Assembly (NCBI RefSeq): GCF_022631375.1
Contig: NZ_JALBGC010000003.1
Location: 930,001-994,000 of the forward strand
DNA from: Hymenobacter cyanobacteriorum
GTDB lineage: Bacteria; Bacteroidota; Bacteroidia; Cytophagales; Hymenobacteraceae
DNA length: 64,000 bases
Reading direction: 5' to 3'
Both the position numbers and the translations under genes were made by a program. The first letter of the stretch is position 1. Every line of letters starts with the position of its first letter. Below are positions 59,805 to 64,000 of the stretch, piece by piece. The notes beneath the pieces were generated by a model. The model saw only the letters and a program-made list of their open reading frames with translations. It did not search any database and was not told the DNA's origin.

Positions 59805-61385
59805 ATGGCAGGTGCAAATGAAACCCCGCGGCAGAAGATGATTGGCATGATGTACCTCGTGCTGACCGCTCTTCTGGCGCTCCAGGTAAACTCAGCGATT
59901 TTGCTGAAATTCAAATTTATTGATGACAGCCTACTGGGTGTCAACGATAAAACTTCGATTGGTGCGGATGGTACAGTAAAAGGCATCCAAGCAGCTGTTC
60001 AGAAGAACAATAACCAAGCGCGTGATTTGGCCGTGCTTAAGCAGAGCGAAGAAATCCGTGCGAAAACCAAGGATTTGGTGTCCTATCTGCGTGATGTTCG
60101 CCAAAAGCTACTGACAGCCACTGAGAACAAAGGTCCGGAAATGACCAACCTCAGCGGCGAAGATAAAGTAGCTATTACAATGCTGGGTGGCAAGCGTAAT
60201 GGCTTGGCTTACACGGGCCTGAAGCCCAAGCTGAATGAATACTCGGAGTATATCAAGCAGTTTGTGCCTGGTGCTCAGCCGCTGGCCATCGATGCAAAAG
60301 ACGATGCTCGGGTAACGGAAAAGGCGCAGAAGTCGAAAAACTTCGAAGAGCTCAACTTTGAGAACACGCCGGTAGTAGCCGCTTTAGCTACCATCTCGCA
60401 GAAAGAAACGGAAGTGCTGAAGTACGAGGCGGATGCGTTGTCGGCCTTGGCCCAGAAGGTAGGTGCTAAAACGATTGTATTCGACAAAATTGGTGCTTTC
60501 GCTAGTGCTGAATCAAATACGGTAGCCGCTGGTACTAAGTACAAAGCCGAATTGTTCCTGACGGCTTCGGCTTCGACAATCAGCCCCCGTATGACGCTGA
60601 ATGGCAACTCTCTTTCGGTAGGTCCTGATGGCCACGGCAAAGTAGAGTTCACGGCTCGCCCTGGTGGGTTCGATGCTTCGGGCAATGCCAAGGCTTCGTG
60701 GACTGGTACGATTCGCTTCAACCAGAACGGTCGCGATACTACTTTCACCGTGAAAGTGCCTTACACCATCACCAAGCCGGTGATGCAGATTCAGTCGGCT
60801 TCGGTGCAGGCGCTGTACTTCAAGTGCGGCAACAAGCTGAACGTATCGGTACCCGCGCTGGGCGCCCAGTACAAGCCTAGCTTCTCGGCTTCCGGTGCTT
60901 CGGCTATCCAAGGCGCTAAGGTGGGCGATGTGACGCTGATTCCGAACTCGAAGGAAGTAACCCTGAACGTAAGCAGCGGCGGCAACGCCATCGGTTCGCA
61001 AACCTTCCAGGTACGTCCCATTCCGAAGCCTTCGATTGAGGCTTTCGCTGGTGGCCGTCCGGTGAATGACAAGCAGGGTACCCCCGGCACTGCCATTCGC
61101 TCGTTCAGCCTGCGGGCTATTCCGGATGCTGGTTTTGCTACCTTCCTGCCCGACGATGCTAAGTTCCGCGTGTCGCGCTATGAGGTAACGCTGGTGCGTG
61201 GCAAGCGCCCCGCTATCGGCACCAAAACCATCACCGGTCCTACCGCTGACCTGAGCGATGTAGTGAATGCCTACCGCGAAGGCGACCGCTTGTACGTGGA
61301 AGTGAAAGACGTGCAGCGTCAGAACTTCCAGGGCAACGTGGAGGCCGTGAACATGAGCCGTACGTTCAACATTCCGTTGCTATAA
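59805..61385 (+). CDS. gldM: Gliding/type IX secretion motor protein GldM
   Basis: A 526-residue protein with one membrane helix near the N-terminus (KMIGMMYLVLTALLALQVNSAIL) and a long periplasmic part. This has a helical region (60-190), then the Ig-like GldM domains with KYKAELFLTASASTISPRM, PYTITKPVMQIQSASVQALYF and KLNVSVPALGAQYKPSFSA, and RPIPKPSIEAFAGGRPVND. The helix threads the GldL ring and transmits torque to the GldKN ring. Normal length for the family. Confidence 0.93.
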   Translation: MAGANETPRQKMIGMMYLVLTALLALQVNSAILLKFKFIDDSLLGVNDKTSIGADGTVKGIQAAVQKNNNQARDLAVLKQSEEIRAKTKDLVSYLRDVRQKLLTATENKGPEMTNLSGEDKVAITMLGGKRNGLAYTGLKPKLNEYSEYIKQFVPGAQPLAIDAKDDARVTEKAQKSKNFEELNFENTPVVAALATISQKETEVLKYEADALSALAQKVGAKTIVFDKIGAFASAESNTVAAGTKYKAELFLTASASTISPRMTLNGNSLSVGPDGHGKVEFTARPGGFDASGNAKASWTGTIRFNQNGRDTTFTVKVPYTITKPVMQIQSASVQALYFKCGNKLNVSVPALGAQYKPSFSASGASAIQGAKVGDVTLIPNSKEVTLNVSSGGNAIGSQTFQVRPIPKPSIEAFAGGRPVNDKQGTPGTAIRSFSLRAIPDAGFATFLPDDAKFRVSRYEVTLVRGKRPAIGTKTITGPTADLSDVVNAYREGDRLYVEVKDVQRQNFQGNVEAVNMSRTFNIPLL

Positions 61386-61443
61386 TATTTGTGGCTTGGC
61401 CACGTTAGCGAACTATCCTACAGACAATTTGCTTTTGCCCGTT

Positions 61444-62403
61444 ATGAAATCTTTGCACACGCTGGCGGCTATCGCCGCAGGCTTATCGCTCTCGCTGACT
61501 GCTTCCGCGCAGGAGCAGGCCACTACGGCCAGCAGCACCGGTTCGCACCGGCCCATTCCGCTCTCCGACCAGATGTTCCGCAAGAGCATCTGGCGTCAGG
61601 TTGACCTGCGCGAGAAGCAGAACAAGCCGATGTTCTCGGAAGGCAAGGAAATTAGCCGCGTGATTCTGGATGCGGTGAAGCGTGGTGAACTGCAGGCGTA
61701 CAAGAACGATTCGCTGACTTCCACCTTCACGGCGGCCGAGGTGCAGGGCAATAGCTCGTACGTGGATGCAGTGGACAAGCTGAGTGCCGATGAGATTGCG
61801 GCTGGCTTCAAGCCGGAGTCCGGTGGTGATGACTGGGGTGCTCCGGCTCCTAAGAAAGTCGCTGCCAAAAAAGTGCCGAAGCTGGATGCCGCAGGCAAGC
61901 CGATGAAGGACAAAAAGGGTAAGGTTATCATGGTGAATGCGCCGGCAGCGGCGACGGTAGCTGTAGCCAAGCCCATCGGCAACGAATACCGCCCGAAGGA
62001 CCTCTATGAGATGGAGATTAAGGAGGATATGATTTTCGACAAGAAACGGTCGCGGATGTATCACGACATTAAGTCCATCACGCTGCTGGTACCTTCGACG
62101 CTGGCTTCGAACACTTCGGGCATTGAGAAGCCCATTGGCACGTTCAAATACAGCGACCTGGTGAAGGTGTTCCGCGCTAATCCGCAAAACGCTATCTGGT
62201 TCAATGCCGAGAACGATGCGCAGCACAAGAACCTCGCTGATGCGTTCGAGCTGTGGTTGTTCAACTCCTACATCACCAAAGTGTCAAACGCTGGCGACAG
62301 CCGCTTGGATGACATCTACGGTGGCGCGCAGCAAGGCATCCTGGCTGCTCAGCAGACCTCGGCTGACTTGATTGAATACGAGTACAATCTCTGGTCTTTC
62401 TAA
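61444..62403 (+). CDS. gldN: Gliding/type IX secretion protein GldN
   Basis: A 319-residue periplasmic protein with signal peptide MKSLHTLAAIAAGLSLSLTASAQ. The family region begins RPIPLSDQMFRKSIWRQVDLREKQNKPMF; later IKEDMIFDKKRSRMYHDIKS, FKYSDLVKVFRANPQNAIWFNAEND and SNAGDSRLDDIY are conserved blocks. A Lys/Ala-rich loop (KKVAAKKVPKLDAAGKPMKDKKG) divides the domain. It forms a ring with GldK. Last gene of the cluster, followed by a strong terminator. Confidence 0.92.
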   Translation: MKSLHTLAAIAAGLSLSLTASAQEQATTASSTGSHRPIPLSDQMFRKSIWRQVDLREKQNKPMFSEGKEISRVILDAVKRGELQAYKNDSLTSTFTAAEVQGNSSYVDAVDKLSADEIAAGFKPESGGDDWGAPAPKKVAAKKVPKLDAAGKPMKDKKGKVIMVNAPAAATVAVAKPIGNEYRPKDLYEMEIKEDMIFDKKRSRMYHDIKSITLLVPSTLASNTSGIEKPIGTFKYSDLVKVFRANPQNAIWFNAENDAQHKNLADAFELWLFNSYITKVSNAGDSRLDDIYGGAQQGILAAQQTSADLIEYEYNLWSF

Positions 62404-62422
62404 GTCCATAACGTTGAAAAAC

Positions 62423-62457
62423 AAAAAGGCCACCGCATTGCTGCGGTGGCCTTTTTG
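62423..62457. terminator. Bidirectional terminator between gldN and uvrC
   Basis: AAAAAGGCCACCGCA-TTGC-TGCGGTGGCCTTTTT: a 10-12-bp stem with A and T runs on its two sides, between convergent genes. Confidence 0.93.
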
Positions 62458-62472
62458 TTTGCTGACATTTAC

Positions 62473-64000
62473 TTAAACTGGCAGTTGGCGGGGCGGCATG
62501 GGGTGCGCGGGGGCATCGTGCTCGGCGAAGTAGGTTTGGAGGATTCTGGCTTTGGCTTTGCCCACTTCGGCCACTAATTCCGATTCGGAGAGCTCGCGGA
62601 TTTTTTTGACGGACTTGAACTTGTTGAGAAGCTTGTCGGCGGTGACGGGGCCAAGGCCTTTGACGTCGGTAAGCTCGGTTTTGAGGGTGCCGGCGTCGCG
62701 GCGGGAGCGGTGGAAGGTGATGCCGAAGCGGTGCACTTCGTCGCGCATGCGCTGGAAGAGGCGTAGCGACTCGCTCCGTTTGTCGATGTAGATGGGGAGC
62801 GGGTCGTTGGGAACGTAGATTTCTTCGAGGCGCTTGGCGATGCCGATGATGGCAATCTGGCCCCAGAGGTTGAGGTCTTTCAAGGCCTTAACGGCCATGC
62901 TGAGCTGGCCTTTGCCGCCATCGACGATGACTAATTGCGGGAGGCTGGCGCCTTCGTCAACCAGGCGGCGATAGCGGCGGGTGACGACTTCGTACATCGA
63001 GTCGAAGTCGTTGGGGCCGATGACGGTTTTGATGTGGTAGTGGCGGTAGTCTTTCTTGCTGGGCTTGGAATTGCGGAAACAGACCATGGCCGCCACCGGG
63101 TTATCGCCCTGGAAGTTGGAGTTATCGAAGCACTCAATGTGCTTGGGGAGCTCGGTGAGGCGCAGGTCCTTTTTGATGGTTTCCATGATGCGCACCTCGT
63201 TCACATCCTTGCTCTTCTCGTTCATGCTTTCCTTTTCCTTGCGGGCGTAGAGCACGTTTTTGATGGCTAATTCGAGGAGCTTGCGCTTGTCGCCAATTTG
63301 GGGGACGGTGAGGGTGGTGCCGGGCAGGGGGAGGGTGACAGCGACGTTGGTGAGAATTTCCTTCGACTCGCTTTCGAACTCCTGGCGTAGCTGCATGATG
63401 AGTGGAGCCAGAATTTCAGCGTCATCCTCATCGAGCTTTTTGGTGACCTCGAGGGATTGGGTGAGGATGATGCTGCCGTTCATCACCTTGAGGTAGGTGA
63501 TAAAGCCCGATTTTTCGTTGCTGGCGATGGCAAACACGTCGATGTTGGTGAGCGTGTCGCTGACGATGGTGGACTTGGCCTGGAAGGCTTCCAGCTTATC
63601 AAGCTTGACCTTGAACTGATGAGCCAGTTCGTACTGCATATCCTGGGCGGCGGCGCTCATGCGCTCCCGGAAGTACTGCTTGGGGATGCGCAGGTCGCCG
63701 TTGAGGATGTTGCGGATTTGCTGGATGTAGGCGTTGTAAGTGGCTTCGTCCTCCTTGGCGATGCAGGGGGCGTTGCAGTTGCCGATTTGCAGTTCCAGGC
63801 AGGGCTTAAACTTGCCGGCTTCAACGTTGGCGGCGCTCAGGTTGTAGTTGCAGGTGCGTAAAGGGTAGAGGGCGCGAATGAGCTCTAAAAGCACATTAAG
63901 GGACGTACCGTTGGCGTAGGGGCCGTAGTAGCGCGAGCCGTCGTTAATCTTGTTGCGGGTGGGGATGAGGCGCGGGAACCGCTCGTTGGTGAGGCAGAGG
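62473..64000 (-). CDS. uvrC: Excinuclease ABC subunit C, 5' end cut by window edge
   Basis: 509 codons are visible; the reading frame stays open to the right edge (CLTNERFPRLIPTRNK... lies upstream of the first in-window Met), so the N-terminus including most of the GIY-YIG nuclease is outside. Visible are the end of that domain (RYYGPYANG), the Cys cluster LRTCNYN ... KPCLELQIGNCNAPC (a likely iron-sulfur site), the UVR motif region (QFKVKLDKLEAFQ), the C-terminal RNase H-like nuclease (ECFDNSNFQGDNPVAAMVC; IVDGGKGQLSMAV), and the helix-hairpin-helix end (TDVKGLGPVTADKLLNKF). UvrC cuts on both sides of UvrB-marked damage. Confidence 0.95.
   Translation of the reverse strand, partial: LCLTNERFPRLIPTRNKINDGSRYYGPYANGTSLNVLLELIRALYPLRTCNYNLSAANVEAGKFKPCLELQIGNCNAPCIAKEDEATYNAYIQQIRNILNGDLRIPKQYFRERMSAAAQDMQYELAHQFKVKLDKLEAFQAKSTIVSDTLTNIDVFAIASNEKSGFITYLKVMNGSIILTQSLEVTKKLDEDDAEILAPLIMQLRQEFESESKEILTNVAVTLPLPGTTLTVPQIGDKRKLLELAIKNVLYARKEKESMNEKSKDVNEVRIMETIKKDLRLTELPKHIECFDNSNFQGDNPVAAMVCFRNSKPSKKDYRHYHIKTVIGPNDFDSMYEVVTRRYRRLVDEGASLPQLVIVDGGKGQLSMAVKALKDLNLWGQIAIIGIAKRLEEIYVPNDPLPIYIDKRSESLRLFQRMRDEVHRFGITFHRSRRDAGTLKTELTDVKGLGPVTADKLLNKFKSVKKIRELSESELVAEVGKAKARILQTYFAEHDAPAHPMPPRQLPV

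Overview
The window looks like a piece of a high-GC Bacteroidota chromosome, most likely Hymenobacter or a close Cytophagales relative. The evidence is a complete gliding/type IX secretion core (porP/sprF, gldK, gldL, gldM, gldN), a protein with a type IX C-terminal sorting signal, DUF5686, DUF4230, DUF4271 and GIN-domain proteins, a MurF-Alr fusion, a PID-CTERM-like small protein, and promoter -7 boxes of the Bacteroidota type TAnnTTTG. I assign the genus from gene style only; there is no rRNA gene. I saw no tRNA, CRISPR array, phage or transposase gene.

Layout. 1-12.4 kb: envelope genes (partial secreted protein, GT-C glycosyltransferase, DUF4230, RecX, a 881-residue DUF5686 outer-membrane protein, a PID-CTERM small protein, a 1480-residue DUF4394/type IX cargo, a lipoprotein amidohydrolase). 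12.7-15.3 kb: murF-alr, which carries two repeat-derived insertions inside its reading frame. 15.5-21.7 kb: a duplicated module of an alpha/beta-hydrolase-like protein facing a carboxypeptidase-regulatory-domain protein, with an OmpA lipoprotein between the copies; both hydrolases have Gly at the usual nucleophile Ser. 21.9-24.3 kb: feoA-feoB iron(II) uptake. 24.5-37.4 kb: an efflux locus (periplasmic adaptor, TolC, ABC ATPase, four FtsX/MacB-type permeases in A-B-A-B order), a GIN-domain protein, an NtrC-type sigma-54 activator and a histidine kinase; a sigma-54-like -24/-12 site stands before the adaptor gene. 37.5-50.2 kb: ammonium transporter, tetrapyrrole-methylase family protein, hydrolase, an NmrA-type reductase divergent from an HxlR regulator with paired operators, a porin, a second GIN protein, FabH-like synthase, ArfB, two lipoproteins, MgtE and a cyanophycinase-like peptidase. 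50.3-56.4 kb: MORN-like lipoprotein, YraN, LipB, an undecaprenyl-phosphate glycosyltransferase, DUF4271 and HemD. 56.6-62.4 kb: porP/sprF-gldKLMN, then convergent uvrC leaving the window.

The most striking non-genic structure is a set of about 100-bp inverted-repeat elements. One family (arms starting GTCATGCTGAGC or GTCATCCTGAGC) has twelve copies here, ten of them between 29.4 and 49.3 kb and none after 49.3 kb. Two other families (GAGACGC and GCGGACT arms) occur once each and each supplies the TAG stop codon of the gene before it. A fourth type sits in frame inside murF-alr, and a 162-bp element with GTTGCTGG ends lies between two terminators at 17.1 kb. Several reading-frame starts that look upstream-extended are only read-through into these repeats, so I have moved those starts downstream.
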